From DATEKX01 sp963726785 (GTDB taxonomy: Bacteria; Acidobacteriota; Blastocatellia; UBA7656), in the NCBI GenBank assembly GCA_963726785.1, contig CAVSDJ010000007.1, positions 2,170,001 through 2,234,000 of the forward strand: a DNA stretch of 64,000 nt. Reading direction: 5' to 3'. How positions within the stretch are numbered: position 1 is the first letter of the stretch; the number at the start of each line of letters is the position of its first letter. Under the pieces are notes generated by a model, which worked only from the letters and a program-made list of their open reading frames with translations, was not told the origin of the DNA and made no database searches. Shown here piece by piece: positions 45,478-53,769 of the stretch. Made by a program: the position numbers and the translations under genes.

Positions 45478-45636
45478 GCTCGCGTACGGAATGAATTGAA
45501 AGCCTGTACGCCTCCGCGCTTGCTGATCTGCAATCACTTACAGTGAGATGCCGCGCCTGAGTTGACACGCTGCTGAAACGAAACTATTTTGGAGGCGCGG
45601 CAGAGGGGCGCGTCGGCGTGGAGGCGATGACGCTCG
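45478..45636 (+). ncRNA. Cassette 36: ORF-less family A
   Basis: 159 bp. Hairpin CACTTACAGTG, P3 9 bp; P2 right arm GCGCGTCGGCGT carries two mismatches, perhaps decaying. Confidence 0.53.
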
Positions 45637-45738
45637 GTCTAACTACAGCATGCAGCGGAGCGCAGTAAGCTGATTTGAAATGGTTTGCACTGGCTCAATA
45701 GGTCACCAGCCCGCGCCCGCTAATGCTGGGCGTTATAC
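45637..45738 (+). other. attC36 (type II)
   Basis: R'' GTCTAAC and R' GTTATAC; 102 bp, arms with GCGCAG and CGCTAATGC changes. Confidence 0.86.
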
Positions 45739-45897
45739 GCTCGCGTACGAAATAACTTGAATACACGGACGCCGCCGCGCAGGCAGGTCTGCAATCACTT
45801 TGAGTGTGGTGCCGCGCCTGAGTTGACTGGCGCGAGTTTCAATTCTATGTTGAGGGCGCGGCAGAGGGGCGCGGAGGCGTGGTTGCAAAGACGCGAG
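45739..45897 (+). ncRNA. Cassette 37: ORF-less family A
   Basis: 159 bp, identical to cassette 21. Confidence 0.57.
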
Positions 45898-46000
45898 GTC
45901 TAACTACAGCATGCAGCGGAGCGCGGTAAGCTGGTTTCACATGGCTTGCGCTGGCTGAGTAAATCTACAGCCCCGCGCCCGCTGATACTGGGCGTTATAC
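45898..46000 (+). other. attC37 (type II)
   Basis: R'' GTCTAAC and R' GTTATAC; 103 bp. Confidence 0.88.
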
Positions 46001-46159
46001 GCTCGCGTACGAGAAGGCTTGAATACTCATACGCCTCCGCGCTTGCGAGTCTGCAGAGACTTTCAGTGAGGAGCCGCGCTTTAGTTGACTGGTTTGTGAT
46101 TGAAATCTATGTTGAGAGCGCGGCCAGAGGGCGCGGCGGCGTGCCCGCAAGCACGCGTC
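46001..46159 (+). ncRNA. Cassette 38: ORF-less family A
   Basis: 159 bp, identical to cassette 32. Cassettes 35 to 39 form the longest run without a protein gene. Confidence 0.57.
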
Positions 46160-46262
46160 GTCTAACTACAGCATGCAGCGGAGCGCGGTAAGCACGTTTC
46201 AAATGGTTTGCGATAGCTGAGTAGGTCTACGCCAACGCGCCCGCTGATACTGGGCGTTAGAC
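46160..46262 (+). other. attC38 (type II)
   Basis: R'' GTCTAAC and R' GTTAGAC; 103 bp. Confidence 0.88.
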
Positions 46263-46653
46263 CATTTCGCCAGTGCTGTAGGAGATGAGCGCTCGGATTG
46301 CCACTGATTGCTTTCACTCATAGGCTTCTTCTCTATTTCAGCCCTCATCTGGCGCTTGTCGCTTGTTCTTCTTGCTGCCAATAGCTGCCGCTTTCTTGCT
46401 CGCGCTTCCCTTCCTGAAATGTGGTCTGGCTGCCGGATGGAGCTTTCTGCAAACAGGCTGCCTTGATTCAACAAGCGACAGCACAAGGCTATGCTTGTGA
46501 GGGTTTCCAACAGCAAGGCGACCGGTCATGGCAAGGCTTAGACCCACGACAAGCAAGTAAGGCAGGCGAAATGGGCGACAGGCGGAGGCAGAGGGCTAGA
46601 GTCTCGACGTTGCCCGAAGCGAAGAAGAGGAGTAGCGTTGTGAATTGAGTGTA
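46263..46653 (+). ncRNA. Cassette 39: family C, divergent subtype
   Basis: 391 bp. TGTCGCTTGTT (46357-46367) pairs perfectly with AACAAGCGACA (46470-46480), giving U-A at the covarying position. CTTCTTC near the left pairs with GAAGAAG near the right. The shared start codon leads only to a 12-codon frame, arguing against a protein. Confidence 0.55.
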
Positions 46654-46745
46654 GTCTAACAACCGTATGCAACGGAGCGCGCGAAGGGAGGTTCTTATCG
46701 TTGCTTGAATGCCCACCGCGCGCCCGCTGATACGGAGCGTTATAC
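46654..46745 (+). other. attC39 (type III)
   Basis: R'' GTCTAAC and R' GTTATAC; 92 bp. CCGTAT and ATACGG in the outer arms are a compensated change. Confidence 0.87.
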
Positions 46746-46816
46746 CCCTGCTCGCAATGTGCGATGAATTGACGGCGCGTCCAGACAGAACTAATATCCT
46801 TACTGTGGAACTTTAA

Positions 46817-47041
46817 ATGAGCAATAAGAGAATTGATATGCCAATAAAGGTAATTGTAGAAAAAGGTGAAGACGGATACTTCGTGGCACACTGCCCCTCT
46901 TTGAAAAGCTGTTGGTCTCAAGGAAAGACGAGGGAAGAGGCGCTAATTAATATCAGAGAAGCCATTGATCTATACCTGGAGCCAGAACCATCAGAACTGT
47001 TAGCTGACAAAGATCATGAAGTTGTTGAACTGACAATATGA
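46817..47041 (+). CDS. hicB: Cassette 40: HicB antitoxin
   Basis: The 74-aa HicB (VIVEKGEDGYFVAHCPSLKS, then CWSQGKTREEALINIREAID) has the partial RNase H fold that blocks HicA. No separate DNA-binding tail is seen. An inner ATG at 46838 is an alternative start. It overlaps hicA by 4 bp (ATGA). Confidence 0.92.
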   Translation: MSNKRIDMPIKVIVEKGEDGYFVAHCPSLKSCWSQGKTREEALINIREAIDLYLEPEPSELLADKDHEVVELTI

Positions 47042-47256
47042 AGCTACCACTTTTGTCAGGGAAACAAGTATTGGCCGCGTTGCAACGTCTCGGTTTTGTC
47101 GAACTACACCGAAAAGGAAGCCACGTAAAGATGGCGCACCGAGATGGAAGAATAATAGTCTTCCCTTTCCACGACGAAGTTGACAGATACACGCTAAAAG
47201 GTGCGCTACGAGATGCCAGCATAGATATTGATGGATTTCTCAAACAGGTAAAGTAA
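47038..47256 (+). CDS. hicA: Cassette 40: HicA mRNA interferase toxin
   Basis: The 72-aa toxin has the dsRBD-like fold with the catalytic His of KGSHVKMAHRDG and the family start LPLLSGKQVLAALQRLGF. It degrades mRNA when HicB is lost. The hicB-hicA order, antitoxin first, is the less common arrangement and is coupled by ATGA. Confidence 0.93.
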   Translation: MKLPLLSGKQVLAALQRLGFVELHRKGSHVKMAHRDGRIIVFPFHDEVDRYTLKGALRDASIDIDGFLKQVK

Positions 47257-47278
47257 CTGGCCTGCACATTAAAACGGG

Positions 47279-47370
47279 GTCTAACAAGCGCATGCAGCGG
47301 AGGCCGCTAATCGAGTCTCTTATCGTTCCACCAATGCCCTGCGCGGCCCCGTTGATGCGAGGCGTTAGAC
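47279..47370 (+). other. attC40 (type I)
   Basis: R'' GTCTAAC and R' GTTAGAC; 92 bp. Confidence 0.88.
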
Positions 47371-47571
47371 AGTCGCGTACGAAATGAAGTGAGAGAACGA
47401 ACGCCGCCGCGCCGCGAGTCGGCGAGCTTGATCCCAGTCATCGCCGCGCCGCAGAAGCGTATAGTAGAATTAGCAAATGAACAGGCTAGGTTCACTAGAA
47501 GTGAGAGGAAGACAAGTAGGCATGTGCAAGCGGCGCGGCAGAAGGCGCAGCGGCGTCTGCCAAGACACGAT
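47371..47571 (+). ncRNA. Cassette 41: ORF-less family B
   Basis: 201 bp, a copy of cassette 23. Confidence 0.55.
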
Positions 47572-47674
47572 GTCTAACTATTGCATGCAGCGGAGCGCGG
47601 TAAGCAGGCTTGAAATGGCTTGGGCTAGCTGAGTTAGTCTGAATCAACGCGCCCGGTCAACCCTAGCGTTAGAC
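47572..47674 (+). other. attC41, chimeric (type II left, type IV-like right)
   Basis: The left two thirds equal attC23, but the right end reads GCCCGGTCAACCCTAGCGTTAGAC, close to the type IV right end. Arms therefore no longer pair well. R'' GTCTAAC and R' GTTAGAC persist. It may be a poor recombination substrate. Confidence 0.75.
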
Positions 47675-47727
47675 GTACCAATCGTCATTCCGCTTGCCAG
47701 TATTTTGAACCAGAGCGAGCGTTAGAC
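47675..47727 (+). other. Cassette remnant with a bare R' site
   Basis: About 50 bp between attC41 and GAGCGAGCGTTAGAC (R' at 47721-47727) lack an R'' and a left arm. This looks like the leftover of a deleted cassette, and its junction may explain the chimeric attC41. Confidence 0.5.
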
Positions 47728-47794
47728 GACCCAGATTACATTCCAGTCAAATTATGGTACTATGTCAATTCGACAAACAAACTAAGGAGGGGCT

Positions 47795-48277
47795 ATGACC
47801 GCAAGTGTACCTAATCTCCACGTATCAACTATGAGTCAAGTAACAGGATCTGCGAGTGTTTTTATAAAAAGTCGCAGTGATGAGTATCCTCATGCTGGGG
47901 AATTCAAAGTAAAAGCCAGTGTAATATTTGATCCAGCCTCAAACAACTACCCAACAGGAACAATCAGAATCACTGTTGACCTGTCTGACTCCATAAAAGC
48001 AACCTTTACTTCAAAGTCTATTGAGGTTATTAACTCATTCGGAAAGCATAACCCGACGATCATTTTCACAGGAAGATGCAACGTTGCACTACAGGAGCAA
48101 ATAAGTGAACCCAAGGGGTGTAAGTATTGGGTCATTATTGCTGACAACAAAGCTGATAATCAGAGCGGAACGCCAGACATAGTGGGATTTGTGATTACCG
48201 ACAGAACTGGTAGTCGAATCGCTTATGGAACAGGGCCAGTCAAAGAAGGTGACTTAGTAGTAAGCTCTGATGCTTGA
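47795..48277 (+). CDS. Cassette 42: hypothetical protein, 160 aa
   Basis: The soluble beta-rich protein (VTGSASVFIKSRSDEYPHAG, KVKASVIFDPASNNYPTGTI) has no signal peptide and no recognised family. AAGGAGGGGCT before ATG is a strong ribosome-binding site. Its stop overlaps the start of a second small gene. Confidence 0.72.
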   Translation: MTASVPNLHVSTMSQVTGSASVFIKSRSDEYPHAGEFKVKASVIFDPASNNYPTGTIRITVDLSDSIKATFTSKSIEVINSFGKHNPTIIFTGRCNVALQEQISEPKGCKYWVIIADNKADNQSGTPDIVGFVITDRTGSRIAYGTGPVKEGDLVVSSDA

Positions 48278-48404
48278 TCCTGAGGTAAGGACGCTGGTAA
48301 GGCCAAATGGAGCGGATTTTGATCCTGCAACGCTGCATAATTGGCCTGAGCAGATCGAAGCAATGAGGGCTGCGGCTCAAAAGAGGGAGTCAGTTCAGGC
48401 ATAA
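48270..48404 (+). CDS. Cassette 42: small ORF coupled to the 160-aa gene
   Basis: ATG 48270 overlaps the previous stop by 8 nt and gives 44 residues (MLDPEVRTLVRPNGADFDPA...). The overlap suggests translational coupling, like that of toxin-antitoxin or two-subunit pairs. The function is unknown. Confidence 0.5.
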   Translation: MLDPEVRTLVRPNGADFDPATLHNWPEQIEAMRAAAQKRESVQA

Positions 48405-48425
48405 GGTTGTGCATCTCCGAGGCAC

Positions 48426-48517
48426 GTCTAACAAGCGCATGCAACGGAGGCCGCGAAGCGAATTTCGTATAGTTCCATCAGTGCCGTGCGCGGCCCCGCT
48501 GATGCGGGTCGTTATAC
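48426..48517 (+). other. attC42 (type I)
   Basis: R'' GTCTAAC and R' GTTATAC; 92 bp. Confidence 0.87.
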
Positions 48518-48676
48518 GCTCGCGTACGAAATAACTTGAATACACGGACGCCTCCGCGCAGGCAGGTCTGCAATCACTTTGAGTGTGGTGCCGCGCCTGA
48601 GTTGACTGGCGCGAGTTTCAATTCTATGTTGAGGGCGCGGCAGAGGGGCGCGGAGGCGTGGTTGCAAAGACGCGAG
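48518..48676 (+). ncRNA. Cassette 43: ORF-less family A
   Basis: 159 bp, identical to cassettes 28 and 66, with perfect P1, P2 and P3. Confidence 0.58.
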
Positions 48677-48779
48677 GTCTAACTACAGCATGCAGCGGAG
48701 CGCGGTAAGCTGGTTTGAAAAGGCTTGGGCTGGCTGAGTTAGTCTGAATCAACGCGCCCGCTGATACTGGGCGTTAGAC
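48677..48779 (+). other. attC43 (type II)
   Basis: R'' GTCTAAC and R' GTTAGAC; 103 bp. Confidence 0.88.
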
Positions 48780-48803
48780 GGCAGCGATCACAAATTTGAG
48801 TTT

Positions 48804-49232
48804 ATGCGATCAGGCCAACCCCCAATACCAGTTTTCGGTTCACTGAACCCGGCTATTGAATATAGCCCTCGCCGAGCGGCTTATGCAGTCATAATAGACC
48901 CGAAAGGAAAGATCGCCACAGTAAAGGGGGATTCCGGCTACTTCCTTCCGGGTGGAGGTTCGATGGCCGGTGAAACACCAGAGCAGACGCTCCGGCGTGA
49001 GGTCAGAGAAGAGTTAGGCAGGGAGGTAGAAATAGTTGGCCAGATCGGAGAAGCAATTCAATACTTCTATGCGGATGGACGACATTATCGAATGGAGGCG
49101 ACCTTTTTCGCGGCAGAATTCAGTAATGATGCAAGTAGTGCAGGCGAGCATGAGCTTTGTTGGCAAGATAGGGAAGATATGGAAAGAGCATTCTATCATG
49201 GGAGCCATGCTTGGGCAGGGGGTCAGATTTGA
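48804..49232 (+). CDS. Cassette 44: NUDIX hydrolase, copy 1
   Basis: The Nudix box is complete: GGGSMAGETPEQTLRREVRE-ELG, giving G-x5-E-x7-REVxEELG that binds Mg and hydrolyses nucleoside-diphosphate-linked substrates. At 142 aa it is a minimal single-domain enzyme. The substrate is unknown. Nudix genes are frequent integron cargo. A second copy is at 56709. Confidence 0.9.
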   Translation: MRSGQPPIPVFGSLNPAIEYSPRRAAYAVIIDPKGKIATVKGDSGYFLPGGGSMAGETPEQTLRREVREELGREVEIVGQIGEAIQYFYADGRHYRMEATFFAAEFSNDASSAGEHELCWQDREDMERAFYHGSHAWAGGQI

Positions 49233-49253
49233 TGTAATGCTAAGCAAGCAGCC

Positions 49254-49356
49254 GTCTAACTTCATCATGCAGCGGAGCGCGGTAAGCAAACTTCAAATGG
49301 GTTGCGCTGGCTAGATTGGTCAACAGCCCCGCGCCCGCTGATACTGGGCGTTAGGC
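49254..49356 (+). other. attC44 (type II)
   Basis: R'' GTCTAAC and R' GTTAGGC; 103 bp. Confidence 0.88.
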
Positions 49357-49421
49357 ATCCTTGTTGTGTGCTGGTCTTGTAACTCATGAGATTATGAATT
49401 AACAAAAGTGGAGGTTGGATA

Positions 49422-49961
49422 ATGTTCAGGGTAAACGTGTTTATAAGCTATTCTAGAGAAGATATTATGATGGCAGATGGCCTCGTAAGGGCATTGAAGG
49501 AAGTAGGAATTAACGTCTTCTCGTTTCTCCATACACCACCTTTCCCTGGATCAGATTTTCCACATGAAGTTGCGAGACATATCGCCCAAGCTCATTTTGT
49601 GGCGTTGCTCTGGTCAGGACACTCCGCGCAGTCTGATTGGGTCCATAAAGAAATTGCTTTCTCTCAGCAGCAGAATAAACGTATCATCCCTATATGGCTT
49701 GACCCTTCTACACCGCTGCCGCCCAGCCTATCCAACACGCAAGCTGTACTTGCATATAAAGACCAAGCAGCGTGGGTACTACAGGTAAGGAATGCGATAC
49801 TCGGTATACTCCAATATCTGCAACGTATGCGCCAGCAAAGGCAGCAAATAGAGCAGCTTCAGAATCAAAAGAAGAGGAATGAAGAGCTGAAGAACTTGGC
49901 TGGAGGAGTTATTACATTGGGACTTTTGGGAGCATTAATATCAGCTCTGGATGACTCATAA
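49422..49961 (+). CDS. Cassette 45: TIR-domain protein with C-terminal membrane segment, copy 1
   Basis: Residues 1-115 form a TIR domain: VNVFISYSREDIMMADGLVR, LHTPPFPGSDF, FVALLWSGHSAQSDWVHKEI and IIPIWLDPS. WVHKEI carries the glutamate expected for NAD-cleaving TIRs. A coiled coil of Gln and Arg (RMRQQRQQIEQLQNQ) leads to a hydrophobic end (LAGGVITLGLLGALISAL). GGAGGTTGGATA precedes ATG. A second, identical copy is at 54783. A defence or signalling role is inferred. Confidence 0.88.
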   Translation: MFRVNVFISYSREDIMMADGLVRALKEVGINVFSFLHTPPFPGSDFPHEVARHIAQAHFVALLWSGHSAQSDWVHKEIAFSQQQNKRIIPIWLDPSTPLPPSLSNTQAVLAYKDQAAWVLQVRNAILGILQYLQRMRQQRQQIEQLQNQKKRNEELKNLAGGVITLGLLGALISALDDS

Positions 49962-50031
49962 GTTTCATAACAGATTCTTAGAGCTAAGGAGTGTGACGGG
50001 ATAACTGCATTATGCAACAACGCCGGAGGAT

Positions 50032-50124
50032 GCCTAACAATCGCATGCAGCGGAGGCCGCGAAGCGTAGTTCACATGGTTTCCCGAAATGCCGTTCGCGG
50101 CCCCGCTGATGCGAGGCGTTAGAC
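50032..50124 (+). other. attC45 (type I)
   Basis: R'' GCCTAAC and R' GTTAGAC; 93 bp. Confidence 0.88.
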
Positions 50125-50188
50125 CTCCGCGTAACCCGCTTTATTATGTTTGCAGCAGTTGTCCAAAGAGCAGAAAGGAGATTACGGG

Positions 50189-50515
50189 ATGCAGATACTG
50201 ATTCAAGTTTTGACAACCTATCGGAAATCGCTCCGAGATATTATTGTAAACGACAACAAGCTTGATGAATTCCGGCTGAAAGTCTCTGTTCAAAGGAAGC
50301 CTGGCAGAGCACATGGTTGGGCGAAACTTCACAGCAATCTTAATGGAATTCACGGGGCTATAAACATTGAATGGGAGGCTTCTCTGAGAATGCTGACCTG
50401 CCGCGTCATTACCAAGGGCGGTGGCAAGCCGGATTTTATTATTGCAGACTTTATCGAATATCTGCTTACCCGGCATCGAAAGAAGATTGAATCAATAAGT
50501 ATATTGCCGCGATGA
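50189..50515 (+). CDS. Cassette 46: hypothetical protein
   Basis: A 108-aa basic protein (MQILIQVLTTYRKSLRDIIV, then NIEWEASLRMLTCRVITKGG) with no known family. AAAGGAG lies upstream of ATG 50189; the longer frame from 50150 lacks support. It is followed 65 bp later by a small membrane protein in the same cassette. Confidence 0.62.
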   Translation: MQILIQVLTTYRKSLRDIIVNDNKLDEFRLKVSVQRKPGRAHGWAKLHSNLNGIHGAINIEWEASLRMLTCRVITKGGGKPDFIIADFIEYLLTRHRKKIESISILPR

Positions 50516-50579
50516 TATGACTTTGAATATAAACTGAGCTATTCTACATAGCCTTACGAAACATATTTGGAGGAAAGCT

Positions 50580-50840
50580 ATGGAAGATAAAGCTATCAAT
50601 ATCCTAAAGGTATGTGCTTGGCTCAACTTCGTGGTTGGGATTGCATCGGCCATCCTAATCTGGATGGGAGACAGAGTAAAATCTCCCGAAATAATATCGA
50701 GCATCATCTACGCCACCGCAGGGGTAATCGGCTGGGCTTTTCTTTTAGTGGTTTGTTCAATAGCGGAAAGTCTGATTGAAATTCGCACAAACACAGCGCC
50801 GCCTACAAAGTCACGCTTATTCGACCGCGAAGCGAAATAA
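50580..50840 (+). CDS. Cassette 46: small two-TM membrane protein
   Basis: The 86-aa protein has two membrane segments (VCAWLNFVVGIASAILIWM and IIYATAGVIGWAFLLVVCSIA). TTTGGAGGAAAGCT before ATG is a strong ribosome-binding site. Two genes in one cassette suggest that they work together. Confidence 0.68.
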   Translation: MEDKAINILKVCAWLNFVVGIASAILIWMGDRVKSPEIISSIIYATAGVIGWAFLLVVCSIAESLIEIRTNTAPPTKSRLFDREAK

Positions 50841-50866
50841 GGGAAGTGTCTGTCGCTTCCAAAGAG

Positions 50867-50958
50867 GTCTAACAAAGGATTCGACCGGAGCCGCCGAAGC
50901 GCAGTTCGTATGGTTCGGCCAGTGCCGCTCGGCGGCCCGGTCAATCCAAACGTTAGAC
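50867..50958 (+). other. attC46 (type IV)
   Basis: R'' GTCTAAC and R' GTTAGAC; 92 bp with AAAGGATTCGACCGGAGCC and CCCGGTCAATCC arms. Confidence 0.87.
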
Positions 50959-51161
50959 AGTCGCGTACGAAATACTGTGAGTAATCGCACGCCACCGCGC
51001 CGCCAGTCGGCGATGTAGAACCGAGTCAATGCCGCGCCGCAGTAGCGTTTAGTTGAGTCTGCAAGTGTAAAGCAAGAGGAAGACTGGTAGAAGCGAGGGA
51101 AAACCAATGAGCAAGAGGCAAGCGGCGCGGCAGGCGTGGCGGCGTGTGGCAATGACGCGAT
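50959..51161 (+). ncRNA. Cassette 47: ORF-less family B
   Basis: 203 bp, near-copy of cassette 26. GGCGTGG replaces GGCGAGG in the P2 right arm, turning a mismatch into a G-U pair, and P3 gains a tenth pair. Confidence 0.57.
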
Positions 51162-51264
51162 GTCTAACTATAGCATGCAGCGGAGCGCGGTAAGCACATT
51201 TCAAAAGGCTTGCACTGGCTGGTTGGGTCTACAGCAACGCGCCCGCTGATGCAGGGCGTTAGAC
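51162..51264 (+). other. attC47 (type II)
   Basis: R'' GTCTAAC and R' GTTAGAC; 103 bp. Confidence 0.88.
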
Positions 51265-51293
51265 GGCTCAGACTCAGTTACCGGGAAAACACT

Positions 51294-51626
51294 ATGGGAT
51301 ACCGCAGGTCAAAGCAGAAAGTAGAAGCGGCAGGGAGGTGGACTACATTCGTAGCTCGCAACAAGAATTTAATCTATGCAGCCGGACTGCCAGAGCCAGT
51401 CACCAGGTCAATCGATCATTGGGACGATTTCCTAATGCACGGCTATCTCGACCATCACGAAGACCCGCATGGCTTCAGTGTAGATCAACTTTCCGAGCAA
51501 CAGTACGGTGCGGTGTTGCAACTTGTGGAAAGTTATTTCGTGTCTGGTTACGAATACTTTGAGCCAGTAGCCCTGCGAAGTGAAGATTCGAGAGCGCTAA
51601 ATGATCAATTTAGAGGAAAGAGATAG
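51294..51626 (+). CDS. Cassette 48: hypothetical protein, 110 aa
   Basis: A soluble protein beginning MGYRRSKQKVEAAGRWTTFV and containing RSIDHWDDFLMHGYLDHHED; no family is recognised. ATG 51294 is chosen because the upstream extension lies in attC47. Confidence 0.6.
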   Translation: MGYRRSKQKVEAAGRWTTFVARNKNLIYAAGLPEPVTRSIDHWDDFLMHGYLDHHEDPHGFSVDQLSEQQYGAVLQLVESYFVSGYEYFEPVALRSEDSRALNDQFRGKR

Positions 51627-51641
51627 CAGCGATAAGTCGCC

Positions 51642-51733
51642 GTCTAACAAATGCGTGCAACGGAGGCCGCGAAGCGAGTTGCTTATCAAACCGTGAGTAA
51701 TCGTCGCGGCCCCGCTGACGCATAGCGTTATAC
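51642..51733 (+). other. attC48 (type I)
   Basis: R'' GTCTAAC and R' GTTATAC; 92 bp. ATGCGT and ACGCAT in the outer arms are compensated changes. Confidence 0.87.
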
Positions 51734-51892
51734 GCTCGCGTGCGAAATGACTTGAATACACGAACGCCTCCGCGCTGGCAGGTCTACAATGACTTTCAGT
51801 GAGATGCCGCGCTTGTCTTGACTGGCGCGAGTTTCAATTCTATTTTGGAGGCGCGGCCTTTGGGCGCTGAGGCGTGCGGGCAAAGACGCGCC
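51734..51892 (+). ncRNA. Cassette 49: ORF-less family A
   Basis: 159 bp, identical to cassette 16. Confidence 0.55.
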
Positions 51893-51995
51893 GTCTAACT
51901 ACAGCATGCAGCGGAGCGCGGTTATCTGGTTTCACATGATGCGCGTTGGCTGAGTTGGTCTACAGCAACGCGCCCGCTGATACTGGGCGTTAGAC
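51893..51995 (+). other. attC49 (type II)
   Basis: R'' GTCTAAC and R' GTTAGAC; 103 bp. Confidence 0.88.
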
Positions 51996-52152
51996 GCTGG
52001 CGATTAGAACCTGCTGCAATGCCCTGTTGGCAGATTGCGCTCTATTAATCCGACATGCCGTACCTGAGCAGGACTGTATGTGATGAAGAGTGTGAAATAG
52101 CGCCTGCTTCAGCTATTATTTTCAAACGGGCGCTATTTATAGGAGAAAGAGA
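51996..52152 (+). promoter_or_regulatory. Cassette 50: structured leader, copy 3
   Basis: TGTTGG now faces CCGACA, keeping the helix through a G-U pair; other stems are unchanged from cassette 22. Confidence 0.55.
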
Positions 52153-52323
52153 ATGCCTCAACTCGGACACCTTACAATAGGAACAATAATATTCCTGATC
52201 GGCGCTGTGATATACATCGTAAATCTGGTGCTTAGCTTGGCGCGAAAAGGTACGCAGCTTCCATTCGATGGAGTAGGACTGATGGTGCTCGGATTGGGTC
52301 TTGTGCTTTTGTTCAAGCTTTGA
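52153..52323 (+). CDS. Cassette 50: 56-aa two-TM membrane protein, copy 3
   Basis: The protein is identical to copy 1. The cassette is placed after a family A cassette, as are copies 1 and 2. Confidence 0.75.
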   Translation: MPQLGHLTIGTIIFLIGAVIYIVNLVLSLARKGTQLPFDGVGLMVLGLGLVLLFKL

Positions 52324-52368
52324 CGACAGCCATGACGGAGTAATAATACATCAGCATGGATGAACCGC

Positions 52369-52471
52369 GTCTAACTACAGCATGCAGCGGAGCGCGGTAT
52401 GCACATTTCACATGGTTTGGGTTGGCAGAGTAAGTCTACAGCCCCGCGCCCGCTGATGCTTGGCGTTGGGC
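52369..52471 (+). other. attC50 (type II)
   Basis: R'' GTCTAAC and R' GTTGGGC; 103 bp. Confidence 0.88.
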
Positions 52472-52591
52472 GTCTACCAGTCTAAAATTGTCCGAGAGAT
52501 TCTAGAATTCAATCACTATGGCTTTTCATCGAATCGAAATATAACCATACTGAAATTGATGATTCATTCTTGTCTGTGAGGAGTTGTTTTA

Positions 52592-52912
52592 ATGGCGTGG
52601 ACTTGTTTGGTAATCGCTGGTCTGCTGGAAATCGTATGGGCAATCGGTCTGAAATATACAGAGGGCTGGACTAAGCTTTATCCGAGTGTGGTAACGGCGG
52701 CAGCGATGATTGCGAGTTTCTACTTTCTGTCGGTTGCAGTCAAGACATTACCTATCGGTACAGCCTATGCCGTCTGGACAGGCATCGGGACAGTTGGGGC
52801 AGCTATTTTAGGGATAATGATTTTCGGTGAATCGCGGGAAGTAAGTAAAATCGTATGTATAGTCTTGATAGTAGCAGGCATCCTGGGTCTAAAGTTGATA
52901 TCCGCTCATTAA
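52592..52912 (+). CDS. sugE: Cassette 51: SMR-family exporter, Gdx/SugE-like
   Basis: Four membrane helices in 106 aa. The start MAWTCLVIAGLLEIVWAIGL has the essential glutamate of helix 1, and KYTEGWTKLYPS plus KTLPIGTAYAVWTGIGTVGA match the guanidinium-exporting Gdx (SugE) branch more than Qac drug pumps. It exports guanidinium or small cations against protons. GAGGAGTTG precedes ATG. I do not see a clear guanidine riboswitch in the 120-bp leader. Confidence 0.92.
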   Translation: MAWTCLVIAGLLEIVWAIGLKYTEGWTKLYPSVVTAAAMIASFYFLSVAVKTLPIGTAYAVWTGIGTVGAAILGIMIFGESREVSKIVCIVLIVAGILGLKLISAH

Positions 52913-52919
52913 GACCGAC

Positions 52920-53011
52920 GCCCAACTAGAGCATGCAGCGGAGGCCGCGAAGCAAGTATCTCATCGTTACTTTACTGCTGCACGCGGCCCCGCTGATGCT
53001 TGTAGTTAGGC
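52920..53011 (+). other. attC51 (type I)
   Basis: R'' GCCCAAC and R' GTTAGGC; 92 bp. Confidence 0.87.
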
Positions 53012-53041
53012 CGCGCAGAATCTATACGTAGGTATCAATCA

Positions 53042-53623
53042 ATGAGATCATTCAAGCAGCGTCTAAAACATCTTTGGGGAATGAAGGCGCAGAAGGTATC
53101 TGTTAACTTACCTTTCGGTTTAGGCGGCATTGAGCTTGTGCCGAACAAAGCTGAGCAACGGGCCGCTTGGGCTCTTTATGTAGAATTAATGACTAGAATT
53201 GCTGTACAGCCATTCAATCCTGTATCTGGTGTTATGCGCGAGGTTTTGACATCACTTTATTCCTTGTTTGCTCTGACTCGGCAGGTCTTGCGAGAGGCCG
53301 GTCCTGAGGTCGCGCACGGCCAGAATTCGTTGGGACCTTTGGCCATAGAAATACTTACCAAAGGACTGGCTCCATTTACAACGAAATGGAACCAGAAATT
53401 GCGTGTTTATGAAATATGCTGCCCGGAAGGTGTAAGTGCTCTCGATAATGAACATTCTTGGGACTATATTGATGAAATGCGACAGGAGCTAGAGGAGTTA
53501 CAGAAAGGGATGAGAAAGTATGCAGATGCATTAGCTGAGATTGCCGGTGCCAAAAATTCAATGAGAGACGAGGAAGAAACTAATGCGACCAAGAAGGTAA
53601 AGAAATCAAGAAAGAAGAAATGA
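53042..53623 (+). CDS. Cassette 52: hypothetical protein, helical, 193 aa
   Basis: The core (FGLGGIELVPNKAEQRAAWA, LYVELMTRIAVQPF, VMREVLTSLYSLFALTRQVL, LGPLAIEILTKGLAPFTTKW) looks like a conserved all-helical family found widely in bacteria, but I cannot name it. The C-terminus is a Lys-rich tail (KKVKKSRKKK). No signal peptide is seen. A link to conflict systems is possible and unproven. Confidence 0.65.
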   Translation: MRSFKQRLKHLWGMKAQKVSVNLPFGLGGIELVPNKAEQRAAWALYVELMTRIAVQPFNPVSGVMREVLTSLYSLFALTRQVLREAGPEVAHGQNSLGPLAIEILTKGLAPFTTKWNQKLRVYEICCPEGVSALDNEHSWDYIDEMRQELEELQKGMRKYADALAEIAGAKNSMRDEEETNATKKVKKSRKKK

Positions 53624-53648
53624 GGAAGTTACAACAATGCAAAGCTCG

Positions 53649-53738
53649 GCCTAACTACAGCATGCAGCGGAGCGCGCGAACAAGGCTTCACATGCTGGCC
53701 AGTGGGTGCCGCGCGCCCGCTGATGCTGGGCGTTAGAC
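53649..53738 (+). other. attC52 (type III)
   Basis: R'' GCCTAAC and R' GTTAGAC; 90 bp. Confidence 0.87.
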
Positions 53739-53769
53739 GCCTGACTATTGTTCGCAAAGGTAATCAATC

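Noticed and set aside
52472..52591. Guanidine riboswitch before the SMR exporter
   Set aside because: I could not find the conserved ACGR loops or ykkC core in the 120-bp leader.
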